64,000 bases of DNA from CAVOXO01 sp963700425 (lineage in GTDB: Bacteria > Actinomycetota > Acidimicrobiia > Acidimicrobiales > Microtrichaceae). A program made the position numbers and the translations under genes. A model generated the notes under the pieces. The model did not search any database. It worked only from the letters and a program-made list of their open reading frames with translations, and had not been told where the DNA came from. The stretch spans positions 248,001 to 312,000 of the forward strand of contig CAVOXO010000003.1 of the NCBI GenBank assembly GCA_963700425.1, given 5' to 3'. Of the stretch, positions 12,302 through 24,674 are shown in pieces (positions within the stretch are counted from its first letter, which is position 1; every line of letters starts with the position of its first letter).

Positions 12302-13781
12302 CTAGGACGGCGACGCAGAGGACGCCTGATCCTCGGTCTCGCCACCGTCCACCTCGTCGACCTCAATGTCCTCGACGTCCTCGACGTCGTCATCGAGCAG
12401 CTCGACATCATCGCCGACCGCACCATCGGCGCCTCGGGACTCGGTGGTCCCCTCGGCCACGACCGCGCGACGCCGGGCCGGTGCGGCGACGAGCTGGATG
12501 ATCGCCAAGCCGAGGATGACCAGCGCGGCGATGAGGAGAACGACGAGCCCGGTGGGCTGGTGCCATCCGAACAGGACGAGGGCACCGGCTCCGATCGCGG
12601 CCGCCCGCAGGGCGTTCTCGTGGGACGCGACCCATTCGGGCACCGGTCCCAACTCGACGTCGCTGGCACCCGCCCGGCCCAACAGACGCGTCCCACCAGC
12701 CCCTGACCCGAGCAGCCGAACGCGAGGGCCCGCTGAACCACGCGACGATCAACAGCACCAGGCCGAGGATGAAGAACGCACGCAAGGTTCGCTGCAGGAA
12801 GCGGGTCAGGATGTCGAAGACCGCGCCGGCGGCCTCGGGGCTCTGTGTTCCGTCCGGAAGGTTCGACATGTAGATCGAGCGGGATGCTGCGTACACGAGG
12901 AGCAGCACGAACATCGACACCGAGATGGCGACGCCGGTCCGGCGGATGCCCTTGCGGCGGTCATCGGCGACGAAGATCGCCGCGACCAGGCTGGCGATGG
13001 CCAGAATGGCGGTGAGCCACGACAGGCGGTCGAAGAGCTTGATCTCGCTCTGGAGTCTGGCGAGATCGGGCGAATCCACGAGGGCGTAGCGGATGTTGAG
13101 CTTCTCCGCCGGGATCCGGTCGGCCAACCCCAGGTTGAAGCGGCTGTCGAGTTGGCCGAGAACCTGCTCGGCCAACGGACCGAGCGAGATCACCACTTTG
13201 CCGCTCTCGGTCGAGACCGCGTCGTTTCCCTGCCCGGTCAGCACCGCGACCGCTCCTTCGTGGCCGAGACGGTTCGCCTCGATCCAGAGTTCGCTGAACT
13301 GATCAGAGGTCACCAGCTTGTCGACCGCGGTTCGGGTCAGGTTCTCCGCCCCGCCGGCGAGGAACCCCGAGAGTCGATCCGCCTCGTCGGGGAGGATCTC
13401 CTTGGCGAGGCCCTCGAAGTCGGCCTCCTCGACGATCACCTCGGTCACCCGGTTGGTCACCGCAGCCTGGATGGCAGGATCGGACGCGAGGGGGGTGACG
13501 GTTTCGACGTAGCGATCGGTGTCCAGCAGCTGGTTGCGGACCCACATGGTCATCGTCCCCAGCGGTAGCAGGAGTCCCCCGATCACGGCCAGGGTCACTG
13601 ACAGCCGGGCCCTTCGGCGGGCTGTCGGTGCGGGAGTCGGTTCCCGCGACGCCTTGGCGAGTTCTGCGAGCTGGGCGTTCTGCGCCCGCAGTTCCTCGAC
13701 TTCCACACGCATCGCCTCGACGTCGTCGGCAGCGCCCTCGACGACGGCCCCGGCGTTGGTCTCGGTGTCCTTCTCGGCCAT
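12302..13781 (-). CDS. Membrane protein with N-terminal coiled coil, one frameshift
   Basis: The start is ATG at 13781 (MAEKDTETNAG). Residues 20-45 form a short coiled coil (AMRVEVEELRAQNAQLAELA), followed by a membrane helix (LSVTLAVIGGLLLPLG). A large, presumably extracytoplasmic domain of about 170 residues comes next, with two further helices at about 235-290 and another at about 320-345. The frame then breaks between 12660 and 12715. In the next frame the protein continues as VELGPVPEWVASHENALR, two more helices (QPTGLVVLLIAALVILGLA) and a very acidic tail (DDDVEDVEDIEVDEVDGG), ending at 12302. The family resembles an actinobacterial membrane protein of unknown function. The continuity on both sides points to a one-base sequencing error. 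Confidence 0.7.
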
Positions 13782-13952
13782 CTCACTGACTCCAGTCTGC
13801 GATCGCGTTCTGGTGTGAACGCGGCTGCCGAGTCGAGAAGCTATCGGGCCGCGCCGTTTCGTGCCGCCACGGCCGTCGTGTATCCGCGGCGGGGCGGCTG
13901 TTGGATGGGAGGCTCTGGCCCACTACGGATGTGCACAACAGAGGAGAATCCG

Positions 13953-14132
13953 ATGATCCGAATCCTGCTGGCCTCGCTGGTGGTCTTCCTGGTGTCGACG
14001 TTCCCGGCCACCTGGCTGTTGATGTTGTTCATGGGCAACATCGGGACCAACGTGTCCTATTGGGGTGCCCTGCCGCTCGGCATCCTCGTCTCCGCCCTGT
14101 TGGGCAGCGCATCCGCCCGCGCTGTCACCTGA
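13953..14132 (+). CDS. Small 59-residue membrane protein
   Basis: The start ATG at 13953 is preceded by GAGGAGA at good spacing, which is why I prefer it to an upstream in-frame start. The product MIRILLASLVVFLVSTFPAT... has two hydrophobic helices (about residues 2-22 and 34-52) separated by a short polar turn (GNIGTNVSYWG). I do not recognise a family. It is a standalone gene between the divergent membrane protein and the hydrolase-type gene. Confidence 0.6.
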   Translation: MIRILLASLVVFLVSTFPATWLLMLFMGNIGTNVSYWGALPLGILVSALLGSASARAVT

Positions 14133-14252
14133 TCGGCACCACGGTCTGATCGCGCCAGACTCCCTGCTTCGCGGTTCGCATTGCCCGCAGTTCGATCGAC
14201 CCGCGGCGTCGAGACGATGCGGAGTCGGGCCCCGGGTTCTTCGGTGACGTCC

Positions 14253-14938
14253 ATGTCCGGTGCCGACGCGCTCGACCACGAGGCCGCCCGACGCCAGCCG
14301 GACCGGATGTTCGCCTTCCGCTTCTCGGGCCCGGGGCTCGTGGTCGGACTCCTCTTCTTCGCGCTCTCGCTCCAGCCGTCGCTCCTGTGCAGAACGGGGC
14401 TCTTCTGGGGGTCGTGTCGGACGTCACCCTGATCATCGGATACGGGTTGGGGGTGCTCGGCTACTGGTTGTGGATCCACATGGGTCTCCCGGTACCGGCG
14501 CCCGGCAGCACCGGCCGCCGTGTCCTCGAGTGGCGACCGGTGGGCATGGTGGTCGTCATCACCGTTCTCTCGGTGTGGCGCCAGGTCGGTTGGCAGAACG
14601 ACGTGCGGGAGCTGTTCGGCATGGAGTTCATCTCACCGTCGATCTGGATCCCCATCCTCCCCGTCACGTTGCTGTTGGCCGGACTCGTCCTCGTGATCAG
14701 CCGCTCGCTCCGAGCCCTGTTCCCCAGAGTCGCCTCGTGGGACGCCCGCTACGTGCCCGAGCGTGTGTCCCGCGTGATCGGCATCGCGGTCGTCGTGGTG
14801 CTCGTCGCCCGAGGCGAGTTCTCCATCGTCATCGACGTCGCCGAGGGGATCGAAGCCGACCTCGGCACGCTCGCGGCGTGCTACGTCATGCTCCTCGCGG
14901 TCGCCGGCGTCGGTACCGTCGCCCGAGACGTGCTCGAC

Positions 14939-14946
<8 letters not shown>
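14253..14946 (+). pseudogene. N-terminal membrane part of an alpha/beta-hydrolase-family protein, frameshifted and truncated
   Basis: Residues from MFAFRFSGPGLVVGLLFFAL onward, then GVVSDVTLIIGYGLGVLGYW and a segment with MGMEF-like spacing (FGMEFISPS), match the membrane-spanning N-terminal domain found before alpha/beta hydrolases of the Abhydrolase_9 type. The two parts are in different frames; the break is at about 14375-14400 (one base lost). The frame loses coding character exactly where the convergent P-type ATPase ends (stop at 14939-14941), and no catalytic hydrolase domain follows. It is therefore truncated by an old rearrangement, mis-joined, or a membrane-only member. Confidence 0.5.
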
Positions 14947-17745
<2,799 letters not shown>

Positions 17746-17756
17746 GATGACCTCGA

Positions 17757-18635
17757 TCAGACGGCTGCTGGTCGGCCGGCGGTGGCGGACGAACCGACGA
17801 GCCGGGCGATGCGCTCCTCGGTCGGGGGATGGGTCTGGAACAGTCCGGCGAAGCTCACCTTACGCCCGGTCAGCGGATTGACGATGTAGGCGGTCGCCTG
17901 CGCCGGGTTCACGTCCATCGGCACCTGCCGGGCGGTCGCGTCGAGCCTGGCCAGCGCCCGCGCCAGTGGCAGCGGGTCACCGAGCAGCTCAGCGCCGCCC
18001 CGGTCGGCATCGAACTCGCGAGATCGCGACAGCGCCATCTGCATGACCGACGCGGCGATCGGAGCGAGCATCGCCAACACCAGGACCGTCAGCGGGTTGG
18101 GGGACTCCTCGTCGTCACCGAACATCCCGGCGAACATCGCCATGTTGGCCACCGCCGAGATGGCGGTCGCTATCGCAGCCGCGATCGATCCGATGAGGAT
18201 GTCGCGGTGGCGGATGTGAGCGAGCTCGTGAGCGACGACGCCGCGCACCTCGTCGCGGCTCAGCGCGTCCAGGAGCCCCCGGGTCACGCACACGACCGCC
18301 GTCGCCTCGTTGCGGCCGGTCGCGAACGCGTTGGGCTGGAGGTCGGGTGAGATGAACAGCCGGGGCGGCGTCAGCCCGGCACGGGTTGCCAGCTGATCGA
18401 CATCCGCCCGGAGCCAGTCGAGCTCGCCCGGGGCGACCTCACGGGCGCGGGCGGCGCGAACGGCGAGCCGATCAGACGCCCAGTAGGAGGCGCCGACGAT
18501 GCCGAGACCGAACAGGAGACCGATCAGGGTGCCGGTCGCTCCGCCGAGCAGTGAGCCGACCAGCACCATGAATCCGCCCAGGCCGGCGAGCAGAGCAGCC
18601 GTCTTCACGGCGTTGGTGGTGGGTGTGTGGGTCAT
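17757..18635 (-). CDS. htpX: HtpX-type membrane zinc metalloprotease (M48)
   Basis: The 292-residue protein has two N-terminal membrane helices (about 12-50), the zinc site HELAHIRH near residue 136 (HExxH), another pair of hydrophobic helices (about 150-205), and the third-ligand region SREFDADRGGAELLG. The C-terminal THPPTEERIARL is typical of HtpX. The family degrades damaged membrane proteins and is usually stress-induced. The start codon overlaps the stop of a 43-codon leader ORF (ATGA), and a hairpin and promoter lie upstream. The P-type ATPase follows in the same direction. Confidence 0.9.
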   Translation of the reverse strand: MTHTPTTNAVKTAALLAGLGGFMVLVGSLLGGATGTLIGLLFGLGIVGASYWASDRLAVRAARAREVAPGELDWLRADVDQLATRAGLTPPRLFISPDLQPNAFATGRNEATAVVCVTRGLLDALSRDEVRGVVAHELAHIRHRDILIGSIAAAIATAISAVANMAMFAGMFGDDEESPNPLTVLVLAMLAPIAASVMQMALSRSREFDADRGGAELLGDPLPLARALARLDATARQVPMDVNPAQATAYIVNPLTGRKVSFAGLFQTHPPTEERIARLVGSSATAGRPAAV

Positions 18636-18763
18636 CGAGCACCTCCTGTGACATCGAGCGCGATGCGCTCGAACCGCACGCCCGGGTACTCCGGGCGCCG
18701 ACCGGAGGCGATGCCGGAGCCGTCGACGGCCCGCGGGGCGGTCGCTTCGAGGCGGACGTTCAT
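18632..18763 (-). CDS. 43-residue leader ORF translationally coupled to htpX
   Basis: ATG at 18763 is preceded by GAAAGG at about 9 nt. The product begins MNVRLEATAPRAVDGSGIA and ends FERIALDVTGGAR. Its stop TGA overlaps the htpX start as ATGA, and the GGAGG that would serve htpX lies inside this ORF. It has no recognisable domain, signal or membrane helix. Translation of this leader could control access to the htpX start. Confidence 0.45.
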   Translation of the reverse strand: MNVRLEATAPRAVDGSGIASGRRPEYPGVRFERIALDVTGGAR

Positions 18764-18775
18764 GTTCTGGAACCT

Positions 18776-18805
18776 TTCAGCGTACGAATGACGACGTTCG
18801 CTGAA
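18776..18805 (-). promoter_or_regulatory. Inverted repeat next to the leader ribosome site (operator or RNA hairpin)
   Basis: Arms TTCAGCGTACG (18776-18786) and CGTTCGCTGAA (18795-18805) match in 10 of 11 positions around an 8-nt spacer. On the minus-strand transcript the second arm ends in GAA, which overlaps the ribosome site GAAAGG of the leader ORF. A variant of one arm (TTCAGCAGCGTACG) occurs again inside the promoter spacer at about 18910. The position fits either a CIRCE-like heat-shock operator or a temperature-sensitive RNA hairpin, but the sequence is neither CIRCE nor HAIR. Confidence 0.5.
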
Positions 18806-18898
18806 GGTCTCCCCGCCCTGGCTGGGCTGGCCCCGCCGGTCCCGACCGGGACGTACTGACGACGGACCTCGAGGGGTACTCCCCTTCAGATACTTTCA

Positions 18899-18926
18899 AT
18901 CATACCTATTCAGCAGCGTACGTCAA
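18899..18926 (-). promoter_or_regulatory. Sigma-70-type promoter for leader-htpX-ATPase
   Basis: Read on the minus strand, TTGACG (18926-18921) and TATGAT (18904-18899) are separated by 16 nt. This is the best -35/-10 pair seen in the window. It would give a transcript starting near 18892 with an untranslated leader of about 130 nt containing a GGGG-AGTA-CCCC hairpin (18873-18884) and the inverted repeat at 18776-18805. The 340-bp gap between htpX and the ABC permease is filled by these elements and the leader ORF. Confidence 0.6.
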
Positions 18927-18975
18927 CCGTCTTCTCGGCGCGACGCGCGACGCACGCGATCGACGTCGATGAGGG

Positions 18976-21255
18976 TCAGTCGTTGCGCACGAGATCGGCT
19001 GCGGGACGCATGGCGACCCTTCGCTCGGCAGCAGCGCCGAGTGCTGCTGACAGACCGATCGCGATCGCTGCGATGACCACGGACGTGGCCGGTCCCGGTG
19101 TGGGCAGCCAGCCGGGACCGACGCCGATTCCGCTACTGACCGCATCGGCGAGGATGCCGAACACGAGCAGCCCGAGCGGTATGCCGAGTGCGACGGCGGC
19201 GACCCCGAGCATCGCTCCGGCCACCGCCCCCTGCGCGATGAGCTGGCCGGGCGTGAAACCGATCGCCTTCTCGACGCCGATTCTCCTCGCCGACTCGCGG
19301 CTCGACGTCAGCAGTGTCGACAGGAGGTTGACCCCGGCGGTGACGAAGAGCACGAGGGCGATGGCGCGGAGAACGAGCATCAGCGGCTCGAGGTCGGCCC
19401 TGCCGGTGTCGAGCACCTCCGAGCGCGCCTGCGGGCCGATCGCACCGGCCAGCGCAGCCGCCACGACGGCCGCGTCCGACCCTGGCGCCACCGAGACCCG
19501 GTAGATCTCGGGGATGACTCCCGGCTCAGCCGTGGTCAGGTCCTCGAGCCGGTAGCGGAGGATCTCACCGCTGTCCTCGGTGTCGCGGTACCACCCGACG
19601 ACCTCCACACTGATCGGAGCGGTCCCGGCGAGGAACTCGACGCGGTCGCCCACCGACACGTCGAATCGCTGCATGAACCCGTACCCGACGATCGCCTCGC
19701 CCGGCGCCCGCAACGGTCGTCCTTCGGCGATGAGGTAGGCCGCTGCGGTTGGATCACCGCCGGTGGCCACCGACAGGAAGGCGCCATCGCGGTAGGTGCT
19801 GCGTCGCTCGACGCCGCTGAACCACTGCTCCACACCCGGGGTCTCGGCGAGCACTCGCTCCACGGCGCCCGGATCCGCCTCACCGGGGATCAGCGCGACG
19901 TCCCACGGGTCGCCGGCTCTCGCCGCATCCGTGGTCACCAGGTCGATCGCCGAGACGAAGCCCACCGACACGACGCTCCCGATCACCGCCACACCGATCG
20001 CGAGGGCGGCCAACCCGCTTCGCCCCGGCTGGCTCGCGGCCTGCTGGGCGCCGAGCAGCGAGAGCCGTCCAGGCAGCCGGCTGGCGTGGCGGTTGAGCCA
20101 GCTCACGCGTCCGGGCGGCACGTCACGCAACACGTCGGTGACCGGCCGCCGCGCCACGGCGCGGGCCGGCACGATGGTGGCCGCACCCAGCAGCACCACG
20201 ATGGCCGTGATGCAGACCAGGAGCCCGAACAGCGACCAACTCGGATCCTGTGGCCCCAACGTCCGGCCGATTCCGATCTGGAAGACAGGTGCCAGGAACC
20301 CGGCGATGAGCCAGCCGAGCACGCCGGCGAACAACCCGAGCACGAGGTTCTCGAGGAGCAGCGCCGACATGATCTGGCGTGGTGTCGACCCGATCGCTCC
20401 CATGAGGGCGATGTCGCGCCGTTGGGTCACGATGCGCATCGCCGTGGAGCCGGCGATGACCACCGCCGCCACGACCAGCACGAATGCGCCGAACGCGGCG
20501 ACGAAGGACCCGAACACGCGGTCGAGGGTGAGGAAGTCGCCTCGGGTGTCCAGCCACGAATCGGTACCGTCGATTCCCTCGACACCGGTTGCCGCCTGCT
20601 CCTCGACGAACGGGTCGGCCGCCGCTGGATCGTCGAACCGCAGGTACCCGACCGAATAGACGCGGTCGTCCGCAGCGAAGCGTCCGAGGCCGGCCGGTGT
20701 GACCCAGGTCCGGCCCGGTTCGCACTGGGGGTACAGGCAGTCGGTGAAGTTGACCGCAGTGCCGACCACCGAGAACATGACCTCGCGCCCGGCGAGCCGC
20801 AGCGTGATCGAGTCACCGACGTCGATGCCGAGATCGGTCGACAAGCTGTAGTCGAGCACGATCTCGTCGACGGAGGCCGCCCAGCGACCGGCTCGAATGG
20901 GTGGATGGTTGACGAGGATGTCAGGCGAGCCGAGCGCGGTGGCCTCGATCGGCACGATCTCCCCTGACGACGTCAGCTCGATCCCGCCCAACGCATCGAA
21001 CGGCCCCGACGACTCGACGACCCTCGGATCGCTCGCCGCCGCCGCGATCGCGCCACCGTCGCCGTACACCACCAGATGCGCCACGTTCGCCTCGTCGGCG
21101 GCTGCGTCGAGCAGGGGGGCGCCCTGACGGACCACGACGAGTCCCACCGCGATCGCGACCGCCGCCAGCACCAGGACCGCGGACGTCGCGACCAGACCAC
21201 CTCGACGGCGGCCGCGCAGCCCCGCGCCCACCAGCACCGCGATCCCGCCGCTCAC
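18976..21255 (-). CDS. ABC transporter permease, FtsX/MacB type
   Basis: The 759-residue protein has one N-terminal helix (about 18-40), a large extracytoplasmic domain, a first FtsX block of three helices at about 255-375, a fourth helix and second periplasmic-type domain, and a second FtsX block at about 645-750. This duplicated layout is usual for actinobacterial lipoprotein- or drug-export permeases. The start ATG overlaps the stop of the ATPase gene (ATGA at 21252-21255), so the two are translationally coupled. The substrate cannot be told from the sequence. Confidence 0.85.
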   Translation of the reverse strand: MSGGIAVLVGAGLRGRRRGGLVATSAVLVLAAVAIAVGLVVVRQGAPLLDAAADEANVAHLVVYGDGGAIAAAASDPRVVESSGPFDALGGIELTSSGEIVPIEATALGSPDILVNHPPIRAGRWAASVDEIVLDYSLSTDLGIDVGDSITLRLAGREVMFSVVGTAVNFTDCLYPQCEPGRTWVTPAGLGRFAADDRVYSVGYLRFDDPAAADPFVEEQAATGVEGIDGTDSWLDTRGDFLTLDRVFGSFVAAFGAFVLVVAAVVIAGSTAMRIVTQRRDIALMGAIGSTPRQIMSALLLENLVLGLFAGVLGWLIAGFLAPVFQIGIGRTLGPQDPSWSLFGLLVCITAIVVLLGAATIVPARAVARRPVTDVLRDVPPGRVSWLNRHASRLPGRLSLLGAQQAASQPGRSGLAALAIGVAVIGSVVSVGFVSAIDLVTTDAARAGDPWDVALIPGEADPGAVERVLAETPGVEQWFSGVERRSTYRDGAFLSVATGGDPTAAAYLIAEGRPLRAPGEAIVGYGFMQRFDVSVGDRVEFLAGTAPISVEVVGWYRDTEDSGEILRYRLEDLTTAEPGVIPEIYRVSVAPGSDAAVVAAALAGAIGPQARSEVLDTGRADLEPLMLVLRAIALVLFVTAGVNLLSTLLTSSRESARRIGVEKAIGFTPGQLIAQGAVAGAMLGVAAVALGIPLGLLVFGILADAVSSGIGVGPGWLPTPGPATSVVIAAIAIGLSAALGAAAERRVAMRPAADLVRND

Positions 21256-21953
21256 GGCGTCTCCGCGACCCGCGGGGACTCGGCATCGACGATCTGGCCG
21301 TCGAGAAGATGGATGACGCGATCCGACTCGGCCGCCACGTCGTGGTCGTGGGTGACCATCACGATCGTCTGGCCGGCATCGTGTTGGTCCCGTAGCACCT
21401 CCAGCACCAACCCGGCCGAGACGCTGTCGAGGGCACCGGTCGGCTCGTCGGCCAGCAGCAGGTCGGGACGATTGGCGATCGCGCGTGCGATCGCCACGCG
21501 CTGCTGCTCGCCGCCCGACAGCGTCCCGGGGAGGTCCCGCTCGTGCCCTGCCAGGCCGAGGGTCCCGAGCAGTTCCCGCGACCTCGACCGCGCCTCGCGA
21601 CGCGACACCCCCGCCAGTCGCTGCGGAAGCTCGACGTTGGCCGACACGTCGAGATGAGGGATGAGGTTGTACTGCTGGAACACGTATCCCACGCGTCGGC
21701 GCCGCAGACGCGCACGATCGGGACCGGTGAGCGCCGTGATCTCCTCACCGCCGAGGCGAATCGAGCCGGCATCGGGAAGATCGAGGCCACCCAGGAGGTG
21801 CAGCATCGTCGACTTGCCACACCCGCTCGGCCCCATGGCCGCCACCCACTCGCCGCCCTCGACATCGAGCGACAACCCACGCAGCACCGGCCGCTCGACA
21901 TGGTCGGTACGAAAGGACTTCTCGAGACCCTCGGCCTCCAACAGCGCTGACAT
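21252..21953 (-). CDS. ABC transporter ATP-binding protein (LolD/MacB family)
   Basis: The start is ATG at 21953 (MSALLEAEGLEKSF), with GGAGAA upstream; the frame further upstream lacks coding character. The 233-residue protein shows Walker A GPSGCGKST, the Q-loop FQQYNLIPHL, signature LSGGEQQRVAIARA, Walker B LLLADEPTGALD and the H-loop VTHDHDVA. It energises the coupled permease. Such pairs act with two-component or TetR systems elsewhere, but none is adjacent. Confidence 0.9.
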   Translation of the reverse strand: MSALLEAEGLEKSFRTDHVERPVLRGLSLDVEGGEWVAAMGPSGCGKSTMLHLLGGLDLPDAGSIRLGGEEITALTGPDRARLRRRRVGYVFQQYNLIPHLDVSANVELPQRLAGVSRREARSRSRELLGTLGLAGHERDLPGTLSGGEQQRVAIARAIANRPDLLLADEPTGALDSVSAGLVLEVLRDQHDAGQTIVMVTHDHDVAAESDRVIHLLDGQIVDAESPRVAETP

Positions 21954-22145
21954 GCCGCATTCTCCGTAGCGCCGGCCCGGTGTCGGTAGAGGCCAAGGTC
22001 CCGGGGTCACGGCCCATCGACACCCACCCATGGGTTCGTGGGCTCACCCACCACCGGGACGTTGGCCCCTGTCGCGCACTCCCGCATCCCCACGATACTG
22101 AGAGGTGGGGACAGTGTTGCGATGACATGTGGGGAGGAGGCGCAC

Positions 22146-22949
22146 GTGCCGAGCAAGGCCGACCGTCGCGAAGCGGCCATCGACCTGACGGGCAGGACGA
22201 TCACGACCTTCGTCCTCCAGGCGATCCATCAAGCTCTCGATGGGGTCGAGGTCGGTGACCGGGTCGAGGCGATCACCGAGCCACTCCCGGCGATCGACGC
22301 CGACATCCAGGCGTGGTCCGACGCGACCGGGAACACCATCGCGGAGGTGACACCGGACGGCCGGGGCCGCCGGTAAGTGATCGAGAAGGGCCCGCCCCGT
22401 CGCTCGGGGCGCAAGCTCGCCGGCATCATCTCCGACGACGGCCTCTTCGAGCTGCTCTCCCCTCTCGGATTCGCGCTCGCCGCCGCCCTCGAGGGACACG
22501 ACGTCTCCCTCTACTTCCAGGGGCCCGCCGTCCGCGTCCTGTCCAAGGGCTTCACCGCGCGGATGCATGGCATCGGTCGGCCCTTCAGCCGCTTCCCTCG
22601 CAACGGCCTCGCCAGGGTCGGACACATCTCACCCCAGGAGAAGCTGATCCAGCTCCAGGAGCTCGGCGCCCGCCTCTTCGTCTGTGGGCCGTCCATGGAC
22701 CACTACAAGGTCGACCCCATCGACCTCGCCGTCGACGCGACCGTTGGGGCCTAGGTCACCTTCATGGAAGAGCTCGGCACGGCCGACATCCACCTCGCCG
22801 CCTGGTGGACGACCAGCGGGATCGGCGTCTCAGGCCGGACCCGATCCGCCGTTCATCTGAGGGTCCCACCCCACCCGGGACGTGGCCGAAGCCGGGGCGG
22901 GGGCATAGAGTCTCGCCTCGTCCTTGCATCCGACGCCCTGGGGGAATGA
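22146..22949 (+). pseudogene. TusA-like + DsrE-like fusion gene with two in-frame stops
   Basis: A GTG at 22146 with GGGAGGAGG upstream starts VPSKADRREAAIDLTG, a TusA-like fold in which the catalytic Cys-Pro motif is replaced by TITTFV. The reading frame then has TAA at 22374-22376, where Tyr is expected (RR-stop-VIEKG). It continues through a DsrE/F-like domain (GIISDDGLFELLSPLGFALA, ending VDPIDLAVDAT) and has TAG at 22752-22754, where Glu would fit. VTFMEELGTADIHLA follows. There is no shift of frame at all, only two nonsense codons. The rest of the frame to 22949 looks non-coding. It is either a recent pseudogene or miscalled bases. Confidence 0.6.
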
Positions 22950-24421
22950 TGAGTGGAACGGTCGTTGCGGATCGGTCGCCTGACGGACCTGATGACGCGC
23001 CCAGGCACGAGCCCCTCCCCGACCCCGAGTACCTGCCCACGCGCACGCTCGACGAGCGGATCGCCCGGGGCCGGAGTGCCCGCCGGGTGCACCCACTCGA
23101 CCGGCACGCCGCCTGGCGGCCGGCCGTGCATCGGGCGGACCCGATCGCGCTGCTGGAACGCCAGGCGCAACGACGCGAAGCGACACTGATCCCGCTGCGA
23201 TACGGCCGGATGGCCAACTCGCCCTTCGCGTTCTACCGCGGTGGCGCGGCGATCATGGCCGCTGACCTCTCATCGACACCGACGGCGGGGTTCAGGGCCC
23301 AGCTCTGTGGGGACGCGCACCTCTTGAACTTCGGGATGTTCGAGACGCCGGAACGCTCCCTGGTCTTCGGGCTCAACGACTTCGACGAGACACTTCCCGG
23401 CCCCTTCGAGTGGGATGTCAAACGACTCGCCGCCAGCGTCGAGATCGCGGCCCGCGACCTCGGACTCGGGCGATCCGTCCGCGAGACCGCAACCGTCGCA
23501 TCCGTTCGCGCATACCGCGCCGCGATGGACGACTTCGCCTCCATGCGCAATCTCGAGGTGTGGCACGCGCGCCTCCCCGCGAAGAGGTTCCAGAAGTACC
23601 TCCAGAAGCGGGCCGACGGCGCCGGCCAGGCCGTTCGCAAGAAGATCCGCAAGGCGCTCACACGGGACCACCTCCGTGCCTTCGACCGCCTGGTCTATGA
23701 GGACGACGACGGTCTCCGCTTCGTGAGCCGGCCACCGCTGATCGTGCCGGTCGAGGAACTCCTGGACCAGCCCCAACGCGAACGCTACGTCGAGGTGATC
23801 CGGGAGTTCCTCCAGCAGTACCGGTCGAGCCTCCCACCCCATGCCCGAATGCTCATCGAGTCCTACAGGTTCGTCCACATGGCACGCAAGGTCGTCGGCG
23901 TCGGGAGCGTCGGTACCCGTGCCTGGGTGGTCCTGCTCATGGGCCGGCACACCGACGACCCGCTCCTGTTGCAGCTCAAGGAAGCGCAACCATCGGTCCT
24001 CGAACCCTACGCCGGCGCGTCCGTCGTGCCCTCACACGGCCAACGAGTCGTCGAAGGACAGCGGCTGATGCAGTCGGCCAGTGACGAGTTGCTCGGCTGG
24101 TACCGCCTCCGGGCTCTCGACGACCAGTGGCACGACTTCTACGTGCGCCAACTCTGGGACGGCAAAGCCTCCATCGAGGTCGCCGACCTCGATGGCGCCG
24201 GCCTCACCGCCTACGCAGAGATGTGCGGCTGGACCCTCGCACGAAGCCACGCCCGTTCGGGCGAACGCATTGCCATCGCCGCCTACCTGGGTGACAGCGA
24301 CCGCTTCGACCGAGGGATCGGGGAGTTCGCCGCCGTCTACGCCGACGCCAACGAATCTGACCACCAACGACTACTCGACGCCATCGACACCGGACGCCTC
24401 GAGGCGAGCACCGGGATCTGA
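22946..24421 (+). CDS. DUF2252 domain-containing protein
   Basis: The 491-residue protein (two adjacent ATG starts, 22946 and 22949) overlaps the end of the broken TusA-DsrE frame. Family hallmarks are RMANSPFAFYRGGAAIMAAD, CGDAHLLNFGMFETPE, NDFDETLPGPFEWDVKRLA, and the C-terminal DFYVRQLWDGK and GWTLARSHARSG. The kinase-like HGDxxxxN pattern (GDAHLLNFG) and the later FDETLPGPFEWD suggest a phosphotransferase-like fold, but the family has no established activity. There is no signal peptide, so it should be cytoplasmic. Confidence 0.85.
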   Translation: MMSGTVVADRSPDGPDDAPRHEPLPDPEYLPTRTLDERIARGRSARRVHPLDRHAAWRPAVHRADPIALLERQAQRREATLIPLRYGRMANSPFAFYRGGAAIMAADLSSTPTAGFRAQLCGDAHLLNFGMFETPERSLVFGLNDFDETLPGPFEWDVKRLAASVEIAARDLGLGRSVRETATVASVRAYRAAMDDFASMRNLEVWHARLPAKRFQKYLQKRADGAGQAVRKKIRKALTRDHLRAFDRLVYEDDDGLRFVSRPPLIVPVEELLDQPQRERYVEVIREFLQQYRSSLPPHARMLIESYRFVHMARKVVGVGSVGTRAWVVLLMGRHTDDPLLLQLKEAQPSVLEPYAGASVVPSHGQRVVEGQRLMQSASDELLGWYRLRALDDQWHDFYVRQLWDGKASIEVADLDGAGLTAYAEMCGWTLARSHARSGERIAIAAYLGDSDRFDRGIGEFAAVYADANESDHQRLLDAIDTGRLEASTGI

Positions 24422-24674
24422 CCCGACGCAGACGCCCCGGCCCCAGCCCCTCGGCAGTCGGTGGCGACGGCCGGCCGGATTCGACGACATGGGCCGTGTG
24501 GCCGCCGGACCGAACCACCGCCGAGGTCTGCGCTGCCACATCGGCAGCCTGATCCGTCACGCCATCGTGTCCACGAACCCGTGGCAACGCCAGTCCCCCG
24601 CGTCAACCCGGCGAGCGGTTCGCCGATATCGGATCGACCCGCGACCACGGCCGCGCTGCCGGCACCCGCAGCCG

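Noticed and set aside
10138..12501. Long plus-strand frame opposite the zinc-ribbon membrane gene
   Set aside because: Its composition is Arg/His/Asp/Gly-rich, mirrors the coding strand, and has no domain; it is a GC-driven shadow.
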